Shown here piece by piece: positions 1-10,500 of a stretch of DNA of 64,000 bases (position 1 is its first letter; each line of letters opens with the position of its first letter). The stretch comes from Serpula lacrymans var. lacrymans S7.9 (taxonomy: Eukaryota > Basidiomycota > Agaricomycetes > Boletales > Serpulaceae), in the NCBI RefSeq assembly GCF_000218685.1, contig NW_006763290.1, positions 2,871,365 to 2,935,364 of the forward strand, written 5' to 3'. The notes under the pieces were generated by a model. The model searched no databases, had not been told where the DNA came from, and worked only from the letters and a program-made list of their open reading frames with translations. Both the position numbers and the translations under genes were made by a program.

Positions 1-264
1 CGTTCGTGCCTCACACATTGCTAGTTCTTTGAAAAGTCAGCAGCTCAGCCAATACAAACCTAGTTTATAAAAAATCAGCAACATGTCAGCCTCAAATTGG
101 GCACAAACCCTCACAGCAATTTGTCAAAATATTGGTAAAATTTTAGTTAATCTATCACAAAGTATATATTTATAATATTTGAAGTATTCCAGAGGTGGCT
201 GAAATTATGCTGTTTGTGTACAAATCATACCTCTCCCAGCTTGGCTGGAACCCTTTCATGCCCG
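1..264. other. No gene seen
   Basis: AT-rich sequence with no supportable coding exon, RNA gene or repeat unit. It ends where similarity to the LTR family of the solo LTR at 57,075-57,424 begins. Confidence 0.5.
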
Positions 265-354
265 TGGTGTAAAGTAAAGTAAATGGTCACATGACTGGTC
301 ATGTGACTTGGAAAAATAAAAGTAAAAGTACGAAAAAGGTGAAGTGTAAGTAGG

Positions 355-744
355 TGTAACAACCAAGAGTTAGTTACTCTGGTGCACACAGGAACACACT
401 ATAAAGGTAGTGATGAGGGAGTGGTTACCCCTTAAGCTGCAGAGAGTTTGTTGGTATACAACAGGAGGACTCGCTGAGGAGTCTCCTTGATCTATTGGGG
501 TATTTATACTAATACAGAGTGTTTGTACCTACATACTGTATAGTTGATAAAAGCAGTGGTGTGATTAGCTCCACTGCGTGAGAGATTTTGTGTCTAAAAG
601 AAGAATAAAGGCAGTGTTGCGCGAGAAAGTGGAGTTAGAAACAAAAAGGAAAGTGCCGCATGGCACAGAGTGTGAACTATAGTAAAAGGTTAAAGCGGAG
701 AATGAAAATTAAAGGAAAGGTCCGAAAATTGTGTTATCGTAACA
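355..744 (-). repeat. 3' LTR of Gyp-A (about 390 bp)
   Basis: On the minus strand it starts TGTTACGATAAC and ends GGTTGTTACA. It is bounded at 350-354 by the TSD and at 745 by the polypurine tract. Related LTRs occur at 27,351 (truncated), 28,379-28,810 and 43,658-44,061; all share an ACAACAGGAGGACT core. Confidence 0.85.
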
Positions 745-757
745 CTACCCCCTTCTA
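745..757 (-). other. Polypurine tract of Gyp-A
   Basis: The minus-strand sequence AGAAGGGGGTAG directly precedes the LTR start TGTTACG, which is the expected place for the plus-strand primer of an LTR retrotransposon. Confidence 0.75.
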
Positions 758-2355
758 AGGCTCAACTTCCAGGCGAGACCAAATACCGGAGGTGGTAGTT
801 AAATTTTTGGGCATAGTTTGAAAAAGAGAATTTAAAAGTTTTGAATCAATGCCTCTAAGCTTCCTAGGAGCTGAGGGATTCTTAGAATAAAATTTGTGAA
901 CAGCGTCGCGGGAATTGTCTAGATGGGCTTCTGGTTCCCACATTCTGTCCTTGTCTCCATATCCCTTCCATAGGACTAGGAATTCTAGTTTTCCATGCTT
1001 CAAGTGTGCGTCCATCACCCGTTCAACTTTGAACTCTTCTTCACCTTCCTGGGTGACTACAACCGGTCCGGGCCGGTCTACGCGCTGTCCCGGCAGCGGC
1101 CCTTTGTAAGGTTTCACATGGCAAATATTGACCGTGGGTACTACCTTCATTCGTTTTGGGAGTTCCAGCTCCACCGCATTAGGTTTGACTGCCTTAATCC
1201 GGTAAGGACCAATCCACTACCAATCCACTTTTTGGTCAGTTTTCTAGACTGCCTATCTTTTAACTTTAAGTGGTCAGTATCTAACCAGACTAGGTCGCCG
1301 ACCTTGTATTGGCCTTAGAGTGTCTACGCTCTGCCCTGTTTTTCATCTGCTCTGCAGTTTTGAATAGCATCTTGCACATTTCGTCCAAGGCAGATTTCAT
1401 GTCTTTGGCCATGTTCTCAGCCGCCTTGTTCTTGCTTTTGCCAGGTTCTACACCCATTCTGGGGAGGTACAATCCTAGTAACCTCAAATGGTGCCTTTCC
1501 CGTAGCCGACAACTGTTTGATATTATAAGAGAACTGGGCTATCTTTAGCCACTTGGCCCAATCCATCTGCCTGTCATTAATAAATATCCGGAGATATTGT
1601 TTCAACTCCTGGTTGAGTCTCTCTGTTTGTCCATCAGTCTGCGGATGGAACACCGTTGATAATTTAGGTTTGATGCCCAGCATCTGGCATAATTCTTTCG
1701 TAAATTTGCTAGTGAATTGTGGCCCTCTATTGGAGATAACCGTTTCTGGTAACCCATGGATAGACCATACAAAATCTTTGAATAAATCTACCGTACCAGC
1801 GGCAGTTATAGTTTTGTTGGTGGGAATGAATACTACTTCTTTGGAAAAGTGATCTACTACCACTATTACTGAATCATACCCATTTGACTCGGGTAGATCC
1901 ATTGTGAAATCAACCAATATATCCTGCCAGGGACCAGCTGGTATCGGATTTGGCATAAGTTTACTGGCTGGTGGTTGATGAGAATCCTTAGCCATAGCAC
2001 ATCTCAGACAGGATTTTATGTATTCCTGTACATCTTTGACCATCCCAGGCCACATGTAGTTTCTGGAGATCAACTCCATCGTTCGTTGCCACCCAGGGTG
2101 CCCAGCCACTGGAGTGTCATGATGTCTGTCTATTGCCTTGATCCTTGCGGATTCAGGCACATAGATTTTGTTTTTAAAATGAAAGAGCCCGTCTTTCCAT
2201 AGATAGTTTTCATTGCTGTCTAGGCGCGCCTTCTCTTCTGAGGAGATGTCTTTCTTGAAGACTTCCAGAAGATCCAAATCCTGCCCAATTCTAACATTGG
2301 CAACCCTTGATTGGTCTATCAGGGTAACACCTTTGTTATCATCCTCGATACCATT
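755..2355 (-). pseudogene. Gyp-A integrase with C-terminal chromodomain, broken
   Basis: The long reading frame 1,417-2,277 shows the integrase H2C2 zinc-binding region (H-x-x-H near its start, then C-L-R-C), the first catalytic Asp in VDFTMDLP and the Glu in TDGQTERLNQ. The second catalytic Asp, normally in SDRGPQF, is Asn here (ISNRGPQF). A frameshift near 1,475 moves the continuation into 1,290-1,487, and a stop follows near 1,316. The last part (755-1,174) is a chromodomain with FLVLWKGYGD and MWEPEAHLDN. In chromoviruses this domain directs integration to chromatin. The copy cannot encode an active enzyme. Confidence 0.85.
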
Positions 2356-2357
2356 GG

Positions 2358-2431
2358 CATGAACTATAGTAAAAGGTTAAGGCGGAGAATGAAAATTAAA
2401 GGAAAGGTCCGAAAATTGTGTTATCGTAACA
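2358..2431 (-). repeat. Residual 5' LTR end of Gyp-A
   Basis: These 74 bp repeat the outer end of the LTR at 671-744 with one difference seen (AAGGCGG versus AAAGCGG). They abut integrase coding sequence at about 2,355, marking the internal-deletion junction. Confidence 0.8.
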
Positions 2432-2458
2432 GTAGGTACTGGTACGTCAATTGTAACA

Positions 2459-2615
2459 CATCAAAAATCACATTTGTCTCAGCTATTATCTGCCAGGCTT
2501 TGGTAAATTATCATTTATTGGCACAACCGGGACATGTATATGTCTGGTGACTGGTTGTCATATCAAGCTAGGCATACAAGGGCTTTGAGATCAATCATAT
2601 AACTCTTTTGTCAAG
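2459..2615. other. No gene seen
   Basis: Short unassigned sequence between the G-type LTR end and the solo Cop-B LTR; no exon or repeat recognised. Confidence 0.4.
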
Positions 2616-2620
2616 TCTCT

Positions 2621-2866
2621 TAATAAAACTATGTGAAACTACAATGGATGTTAGTTTAAGGTGATCTCTAATAAATGTAATATAACATACCTCAGCCGCT
2701 GCCCAAGAGGCTATAGAAACGACTGAGGAATTTCTATACTAAGCCCCCTACTACTTATAGTCGGAGGTGCTACTTGCTACAGTATAATGACTCCTAGGAT
2801 AACAATGGTGACTCCATGGAGAACAATGGCTGCTTTGGCAGAGACCTGGTTTATCCGGTTTTGTCA
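2621..2866 (-). repeat. Solo LTR of the Cop-B family
   Basis: Read on the minus strand it starts TGACAAAACCGGATAAACC and ends CACATAGTTTTATTA, matching the LTRs of Cop-B. It is flanked by the perfect duplication TCTCT (2,616-2,620 and 2,867-2,871), so it arose by insertion followed by LTR-LTR recombination. Compared with 7,125-7,466 it lacks exactly the 55-nt GT...AG block described in the findings (junction 2,628/2,629). Confidence 0.88.
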
Positions 2867-2911
2867 TCTCTTTCTCCCTCTTCCTCATACAAACTGATCC
2901 AAACAATAAGC

Positions 2912-3229
2912 TGATAACTGATATATACTCTGTAAGGATAATGTTAAATGCTCAGTCTGTGTGTTAAAGACTGTATTGATATCTACCTGTAAGAATAATG
3001 TTAAATGCTGTGATAGATGTAAGTAAATATTGTTGTGACTATAATGAAATAACATACCTCAGTCTGTGTGTAAAAGACTGAGGCTCTAGAATGGAAATCT
3101 ACGGGTTTTTGGTGTAATTGTGGGAAAATTATGCATTAGGTAATTCTAGAAAAGCGGACAGGATAGAATGAAGTCTGCAAACATAGGTAGAAAGAAAGAT
3201 ATAAGAAATGTGAATGTATAATGCTAACA
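2912..3229 (-). repeat. 3' LTR of Cop-C
   Basis: On the plus strand it runs from TGATAACTGATATATA to ATGCTAACA; a TG...CA-type LTR. The polypurine tract (minus strand GAGGGGGTG) abuts it at 3,230-3,238. It differs from the 5' LTR by scattered substitutions. Confidence 0.88.
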
Positions 3230-3236
3230 CACCCCC

Positions 3237-4055
3237 TCAAACCAAAATCAGCCCCATGAGCTTGACAAAATATTCTAGTTTCGAACGAGAGAGAGGTTTA
3301 GTGAGACAATCAGCTGGCATGTCATTTGTAGGACAATATAGTAGGTTGATCTTGTTGTGTTCAATGGCTTCTTGTACAAAGTGAAAATGTGTGTCTATGT
3401 GCTTGGTTTGTGCATGGTAGACATTGTTCCTTGCGAGTTCAATGGCACTTTTGTTGTCATTATATAAAGTTATTTTTGATGGTTTTGATGTGGCTGTGAT
3501 TTCAGCCCATATGTTTTGCAGCCACATGGCTTCTTTGGTTGCATGTGAGATGAATATGTACTCGGCCTCAGTAGTGGACAGTGCAACCAGTGGTTGCATT
3601 TTTGAGTTTCATGATACCACGCCTCCATTGATTCTGAAAACGTAGCCGGAGATGGAGTGTCTATGGAGGTGAGAGGCGAAATCTGCATCAGTGTATCCAA
3701 CAAGGTCCTCATTGGTTGAGCCTATTACTAAGTGTAGGTCTCTTGTTGTTTTGAGATACTTGAATACTCATTTTGCGGCTGACCAGTGAGCTTGTCCAGG
3801 ATTTTCAAGAAAACAAGAGAGGCTTGAAATTGCAAAGGAGATGTCGGGATGAGTACACTGAGATGGGTACATAAGTGAACCAATTGCCTGTCTGTAAGGT
3901 ATGGTCGTCATCTCTTGACTGTCGTTTGTATTGGTAGGTGATTGTAGGTTAAAACGAGCAAGTATAGATTCGATGAAGGCTTTTTGGCCAAGAGAGATGG
4001 TGCGTGACTTTCTGTCTTGTTGTATGTCAATACCCAATAGCCATTTTACTTCTCC
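3237..4055 (-). pseudogene. Cop-C pol, 3' part (RT C-terminus and RNase H)
   Basis: The minus-strand frame shows the RT C-terminal segment with LLGIDIQQDRKSRTISLGQ and the AIGSLMYPSQCTHPDISFA region, then copia RNase H with ALSTTEAEYI, YNDNKSAIELARN and PADCLTKPLSRSKLEYF. Frameshifts and stops separate the blocks. At 4,055 it is cut by the Plavaka inverted repeat; the other half resumes at 16,605. Confidence 0.85.
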
Positions 4056-4057
4056 TA

Positions 4058-4082
4058 CATCAGTAAAGTCCCAAATTACTTA
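4058..4082 (+). repeat. Left terminal inverted repeat of the Plavaka element
   Basis: Starts CATCAGTAAAGTCCC; matches the reverse complement of 16,578-16,602 at 24 of 25 positions. The adjacent TA (4,056-4,057) repeats at 16,603-16,604. Confidence 0.85.
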
Positions 4083-4307
4083 CCGGCCCTTTCCATGCTT
4101 GCCGGAAACCCGACTGTCCTTAATGTGACTTAATTGGTACTTTTCTTTCTTGCTCCTTATTGTCAGAAGTTGACAAGGAAAAGATGTTCTTGCAGGGTTT
4201 GCAAGTACAGCGCAAGGGTGAAAAAGCGTGAAAGTGCACGGGTATCACATGTATATTTTGAACACAGTAGTGAATGTACTATATCCTCCGTAAAGTACAA
4301 AAAAAAA

Positions 4308-7124
4308 TCAAAAAGCTATCTCGAATGCGTGGTGGTCAGCATATTTGTTGACATAGAAGGCACGGAAAGCATCATAGGAATGGTAGTACTTGAGAGAATC
4401 GGGAATGCAGTCAGTGCCGTAGATAGGAATTAGATGGGCGGCACGGTAGATGGTGTTGACGTGAATGACAGCGAGATTGCGCAAGCCGTCTTTGCAGTGC
4501 CCTGGGCATACCATCCACATCCCGGTGTCCTCGTCTGCTGCATTGCCGATCTTGTCAAACCAGTGGATCACAGCGCAGGGGTAATGAACTTGCTGGTATT
4601 TGAATGAAAAAAAACACAGGACTCGAGCAATATAGAGCCCTTGCATACCTTCAAGGTCCGGGTTGGTGCTGATAAACACACAATCATTGCGTTTGTATGT
4701 GTAGCGCCAGAGAGGGCAGGCACGGATGTGCTCACGTCGCATGCCACCAATACCGCTCGGGTTGCTGGGAGCATAGAATGTTGCTGCGGCCGAATTGAAA
4801 ACATATACTTTGCCTTCATGGCGGGGACATAAAGCAGCAGGGACATCCTCAGGGTTACGGGGATCGTTGGGGTACAGCTGCACAAATAGGAACCATCGGA
4901 CAAGATGCCGCAGGTGGAGAACACCAATTTCTTCTGCCAGTGCTGGTACTGTTCGTGCATGCTTTGCTTCTGTGGTGGGACCGTGGGTATGGGCAGGGGT
5001 TCCTTGGTAAAAGCTAGTACTCATGGTAAGTCTTCGTAAGCCAAACATCAGCAAGTGTCCTTGGCCCTTGTATAACCTCGCCGGCCTCGAAGTCGTCCCC
5101 TGATCGTGACATGAAAATAGCGGGGTTCAATTGGTGCTGCAGGTTCTCGTGTGGCTCATTTTCGCGTTCGGTAGCTGCATGCAACAGTCAGATTTACAAC
5201 AAGAAATATTGATGGAAAACCACTCACCCAAAGCTGTTAGAGCACCTGATAGGCAAGTGCCGTGTAGCATTCTTCGCTCTGTGAAATCCATGCGGGATGC
5301 TGCAAGCTTATCCAGGCGCTGGTTGGACAAAAGCATTTGCCTGAGTGGGGCATTCTTGCTTGACCAGCGCCATGGCTGTTTGACTGCTTTGATATGCTTG
5401 GCCTCAGTGATTGACAAGCACAGGCCATTTGGTGTGCCAAAGAGTCGGATAAGAAATTGATAGTGAGTCATGGAGTATTGTCGGGGAAGCGAGAAGGTAA
5501 AAACAACGCCTGTTGTTTCGAAAATTTTGCGATAATGGTGAAAGCGGTTGAGGGCGCCCTGTATTTTGTCCAGTGTATCTTCTGTAATGACATTGCGACA
5601 GACGAGGTAACGGAATTCCAAAAATGCACAAAATGTGCGGACAATGTTGGGGGCAACATAACCTTCAATAGCGGTGTAAAACATTATCAGCAGAGTAATA
5701 TGATGCCCCAAACAAATACATACCTCCATCAGTGCTTTGGAATTGTCCCCTGTCCACTGTTTGAAACCACGGCCTTGAGGAAATCGCCATATATTCAAAA
5801 ATGATGCAACAGCGGCAATTCTTGACAAAAATCAGATATACCGCCAAATATGTAAGTGAGATCAATGTACCTTCGGTCTATGTCACCCATGATCTCTGCA
5901 GCTCGTTTGGCTCCATGGGTGATCTTGAGATATTGTTCGACCCAGTCAACAAGGTGATCCTTGAACGTGCCTTTGATGATTTGAGGGAGCAGATTGGGTG
6001 ACAAGAGTGTGTGAATATCGGCGCGAGGAAAGTCGTTGGTAAATGGCTGAATATATGTATATGTTAGTGGATGCATGTAATTGAAACAAATGATGATAAC
6101 AACTTACGACAAGGTTGCCGATAATTCCGTATTCATCCCATAATGTTGCAGAGTCCAATTCTTTGGTGAGCATGTCTGTATGCTCGCGGCAGCGGTACAA
6201 GCTGGCTTTGTTGAGGTCTGTGCAAAGTGCAAGGCATCTGCAAATTTGGTGAGCCTGTGAGTTGAAGTAATAGGAAACAAATCTTACTTTGGGCACCAAT
6301 TACGTACTATACACGCAAGTACCACTTGCTCTTCATAGTCAGCTATATAAGGTCCCAGTCCATATATAACACGCCGGAAGTGCCCATCCCCAAAGTGTAT
6401 GGTCTTAGGTTTTGTCATAGCTGGCTTCAGAGTTTGCAGGATTGTAGATAAAGAAGTGTGAAATAACCTGCGCCGAAATGTTCGAAAATTGTCGTCACCG
6501 GCGTACTCTCGAGAAGCTAAGTGTTAATGTCAGCAACTGTTCTAGATACCAAGTAGAATAAACATACTTTTGAGAATAGCAAGGAAGCCAATCACGGCAA
6601 CAGCGTCATGGTGCGCTCGACGTACGTTGTTATGCATGTTACCGATTGATACATAGAGTGGGTAATATTCATTGTTGCCCGTTGCCACTGAAACCATTGT
6701 CTTATCACTACCAAGAATCACAGGGATGAAGGTAGATCCATGCATTTCTGGATCATTTGAGATTTTGTGCTGTTTATGTTCAGTTAAACTCATGGAAAAA
6801 GAGGGAATTCTCACCGCTTGTTGCCAAGACCAATCTCCGGACATGAAGTGCTCCCACTGACACTTGTTGGTGGATGCATCATACTCTCGAAAAGGTGTGA
6901 GGTCAATCTCACCATTGTAATCGGGATTTGACAGCATGTTCCGGACAACCTTGTGAGGGTCCCTGAACCAGACCTCAAAATCATCGGTCATCCACGGTGG
7001 AACATTGGTATTAGGGCGCTCTCCTGTATATTTGACCAAGAAGCTTTCCCAGGCCACATCGCCGAGTGGTGTGCGATCAATGACTTTGTAAAAGTCACGG
7101 TGATTGGAAAATGGAGGGGAGACG
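4308..7124 (-). pseudogene. Plavaka transposase, C-terminal two thirds
   Basis: Minus-strand exons in order: 7,124 to about 6,826 (VSPPFSNHRDFYKVIDRTPL, FEVWFRDPHKVV, FMSGDWSWQQA); about 6,780-6,565 (STFIPVILGSDKTMVSVATG, YYPLYVSIGN); about 6,520-6,283 (AGDDNFRTFRRRLFHTS, FRRVIYGLGPYIADYEEQ, ACIVRNWCPK); 6,243-6,107; 6,050-5,868 (PFTNDFPRADIH, GTFKDHLVDWVEQYL); 5,820-5,200 (RRFPQGRGFKQWTGD-like, NGLCLSITEAKHIKAVK); then 5,050-4,308 (GGMRREHIRACPLW, RNDCVFISTNPDLEGM, VLCFFSF, MWMVCPGH, YHSYDAFRAFYVNKYADHHA). Introns of about 45-60 bp separate them. This order is typical of agaricomycete Plavaka transposases. The gene is split by Cop-B, so its N-terminal part lies at 12,445-13,000. Exon edges are approximate. 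Confidence 0.85.
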
Positions 7125-7466
7125 TGACAAAACCGAATAAACCAGGTCTCTGCCAAAGCAGCCATTGTTCTCCATGGAGCATAGCCACCATTCCATGGAG
7201 TAACCATTGTTCTCCTAGGAGCACAATTGTACTCCTAGGAGTCATTATACTGTAGCGAGTAGCACCTCCGACTATAAGTAGTAGGGGGTTTAGTATAGGA
7301 ATACCTCAGTCGTTTCTATAGCCTCTTGGGCAGCGGCTGAGGTATGTTACATTACATTTATTAGAGATCACCTTAAACTAACATCCATTGTAGTTTCACA
7401 TAGGTAAATAATATAGTCGTTTCTATAGCCTCTTGGGCAGCGGCTGAGTTTCACTTAGTTTTATTA
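7125..7466 (+). repeat. 5' LTR of Cop-B (342 bp)
   Basis: Starts TGACAAAACCGAATAAACC and ends TTTTATTA before the PBS. It contains four short palindromes (two of CCATGGAG type, two CTCCTAGGAG) near 7,170-7,240 where the 3' LTR has one. It also carries a hairpin CCTCAG...CTGAGG followed by GTATGT (7,342) and a 55-nt GT...AG block at 7,404-7,458. Confidence 0.9.
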
Positions 7467-7480
7467 GGTTATGAGCCCTG
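7467..7480 (+). other. Primer-binding site of Cop-B
   Basis: GGTTATGAGCCCTG directly follows the LTR. It is complementary to the anticodon stem-loop of eukaryotic initiator tRNA-Met (CAGGGCUCAUAACC), as in copia-type priming by a half tRNA. The same 14-mer follows the 5' LTRs of Cop-C and Cop-D. Confidence 0.8.
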
Positions 7481-7535
7481 GTGCGTAAAAACTACGCAGG
7501 AAATAATTCTTATTTGAAACGGCAACCTCGGAACC

Positions 7536-10500
7536 ATGACCACAGCACACGATACATCTGCATGTCCAGTTCTCACTGGACCCAACAATTTTCAGATATG
7601 GAAACTCCGGATCATCTCAAAGCTATGTCGGGAAAAAGTTCTCCGGGTTGTTACTGGAGAGGAGCTTAAGCCCTCACCAGGAAACCCTACCTCCTCAGAG
7701 GATCCTGAGATCACCTGGATACTTAAGGATGAGAAGGCACATGGAAACATCCAGGACCATATCTCTGATGCCCTCCTATTGAGGACTGGAGACCTCACCA
7801 GCTCCAAGGAGTTATTTGATAAACTTGTCTCACTCCATCAAACGTCCAACATTGCCTTGGCCTTCTATTCATTCCAGCAACTCACCAAATTGTCTTGGGA
7901 TGGGACATCACCTATCCAGGACCACATTGCAAAAATCTGGACAATTGATTCACACCTCTCCGGAATGAAACTAGGAGTTGATACCAAACTCATGGCTTTC
8001 GCTCTTCTCCAATCTCTCCCATGCACTCCTGAATGGAAAATATTTCAGTCATCAGTAATCAACACGATTAAAGAAAATAAACTTACCTTTGATGCAGTTG
8101 AGATCCGGATCACTGCAGAAGTTGCACGACAGTCAGGGAAGGCCCCTGGAGGTTCCGAATCAGCACTCAAATCCAATGAGAAGTGGTGTGACTTCCACAA
8201 AGCCAAATCACACAACACCTCGGAGTGTCGAACACTTCAGTCAGCTGAAAAAGGTCAAAGGAAGAAGGAAAAGGAAAGATACAAGGATAAAGGAAAAGAG
8301 AAAGAAAAGGCAAATACGGCAGAGCAATCATCCTGATCTAACTCCGAGGAGGAACAGAGTCATATTGCATTGGATCATGTACATATTTCCAAGCCCCTTG
8401 CTAAACGCATTCAAGCTTACCTTGTGTCGGAACCTGATAAGACCAAAACAACAATTATTATTGACTCCGGAGCAACATCCCACATGGTCCCTCACCGCTC
8501 CTGGTTTGAGCCAGGAACATACCATGTTCTGCATCCTCCGAGGACAATCAGTTCTAGGGATGAATCCTCTGTAAATGCCATTAGCATTGGAACAGTAATC
8601 CTACAAGCAACTGTTGGCAAAAGGACTACAATATTGCACTGTCAAATGTCTTACTTGTGCCAAATTTCACGTTAGCACTCGTCTCTGTCCACAAATTGTC
8701 CAAAACGGGGTTATCAACACTTTTTCCAGCAGGGTCAAATGCTTGTGAAGTTCGGAAAAAGGAGGAACTTATCCTCACTGCGTTACACAAGCGAGGACTT
8801 TATCACATCCAAGCAAAACCCGAAATCAACCCGGAGTCAGCTTTTGCAGCAGTAGATGTAAATTTATTGCACAGAAGAATGGGATACATTGGAATGGACC
8901 ATGTGCAACAAATGGTTACAAAAGGACAGCTCCAGGACATAGACACCCTTACCGGAACCCCGGAGTTTTGTGAACCTTGTGCTTTATGAAAGATGAAGAA
9001 ATTACCTTTCAAGTCCACTGGAGGAAACTGAGCCAAGCACCCCATACAAATTGTGCACACAGATGTTGGAGGACCAATCAAACCAACTTCCAGGGAGGGT
9101 TTTTGGTACTGGATTATTATTGTAGATGATTTCTCCAAATTTCCATGGATATATTTCCTAAAACATAAAAGTGAAGCACTGGAATGATATAAGCAATGGA
9201 AAGAAGATGTCCAAACATTCTTCCGGACTCATTTGGGAGAAGAAAACTTCACTCCACTATACACAGAATTCCTCCGGAGCGATGGGGGAGGAGAATATAC
9301 TGGCAATGCATTCAAAAATCAACTCCGAAGAGATGGTGTCATCCAAGAAACTACAGCTGCAGATACTCTGGAACAAAATGGCATTGCAGAACACATGAAT
9401 CAGACATTGGCTACATTAGCAACCACTATGCTCCATGATTCCAAGCTCCCAAAGTCATTTTGGGTAGATGCCATGCAAACAGCTGCATATATCACAGCAC
9501 GCAGCCCAGCATCAGGACTCCATGGAAAGACCCCATATGAAATCCTGTTTAAAAGGAGAGTTGATCCAACTTTGTTTCGCCTTTTCGGATGCCAAGCATA
9601 TGCCTTGATTCCGAAAGACAAAAGGCAAGGGAAGTTTTACTCCAAGGGGCGCAAAGCCATAATGATTGGCTACACACATGGAAAGCAAGCCTACAAACTC
9701 CTAGACACTGAAAAACGGACTGTGTTTTCCAGTCGGCATATCATATTCAATGAATCCGGAAAGGTACAAAAGGATGACACTGCTCCCTGGAACACAGACA
9801 CTAGCACAGATCAGTGGGAGGGACTCATTCCAGAGAATGCTCACTATCCAGACCAAAAAACATTGGAGGAGGATGATCCTGACCCTCGGATCCGAGATCC
9901 AAATGAATTGCAAATGGAACCACATCTCCAAGGAGATGTTCCACAAGCAATGGAACCATATCAGCATGAAGATGTTCCGAGAGCAGTGGGGCAATACCTC
10001 CGCGGAGACGTTCCGAGAGCAGTGGGAGCACCTGATAAGCTTAGACACCCTCCACAACAGTCTCTACAACCAAGACCTGAACACTGGCCATCTTCAGAAC
10101 GGAAAGCCAAAGTAGAGTTACAGTCAGTGGGAGGACAGCCCCTCAACATACAGCCAGCTGATGTGGAAAAAGTCCGAATACAGCTAGACAGCCTGTCCAT
10201 TGGATCAGCTTCTGGAAGGCATACAACACCTCCAAGGAGTCATCCAACACCTCCGAGGAGTGATTCAACACCTTCAGGAGTGAGTGGGGCAACAAATACA
10301 CAAATGTGTCTACTCCCTGGAGTACCTGCACAAGTTCCTAAAAGAGCAGTCATGCCTGCTGAAGTCCTAGGAGTACGCAGAAGCAGTCGCCAGACCCGTC
10401 CTGCAGACAAAAACCGAGATTATCAAAGGACTCTAGATGAGGAACAGTCTCGAAAAGAGCAGCATGACAACTCCATGGAGAAACCTAACACTCCTGAGGT

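Larger units (their letters stand above)
355..2431 (-). mobile_element. Gyp-A: internally deleted Ty3/gypsy chromovirus-like element
   Basis: The element begins and ends with LTR termini (TGTAACAACC at 355; ATCGTAACA at 2,431) and is flanked by the identical 5-bp duplication GTAGG (350-354 and 2,432-2,436). Read on the minus strand it contains only the outer 74 bp of the 5' LTR, then the C-terminal half of pol (integrase and chromodomain), a polypurine tract and a full 3' LTR. Gag, protease, RT and RNase H are missing. Because the TSD is intact, the deletion is internal rather than a truncation of the locus. Confidence 0.88.
265..2458 (+). repeat. Remnant of a G-type LTR, split by Gyp-A
   Basis: The pieces 265-354 and 2,432-2,458 read through as one sequence once Gyp-A and one TSD copy are removed. 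They share AAATGGTCACATGA-like blocks, TGGTCATGTGAC and a terminal TCAATTGTAACA with the end of the solo LTR at 57,075-57,424. Only the 3' part of the LTR is recognisable; the upstream boundary is approximate. Confidence 0.6.

Noticed and set aside
4134..4433. Plus-strand ORF opposite the Plavaka transposase C-terminus
   Set aside because: It is antisense to well-matched transposase coding and has no domain of its own.
5457..5804. Plus-strand ORF of 115 codons
   Set aside because: Antisense shadow of the transposase exon with NGLCLSITEAKHIKAVK.
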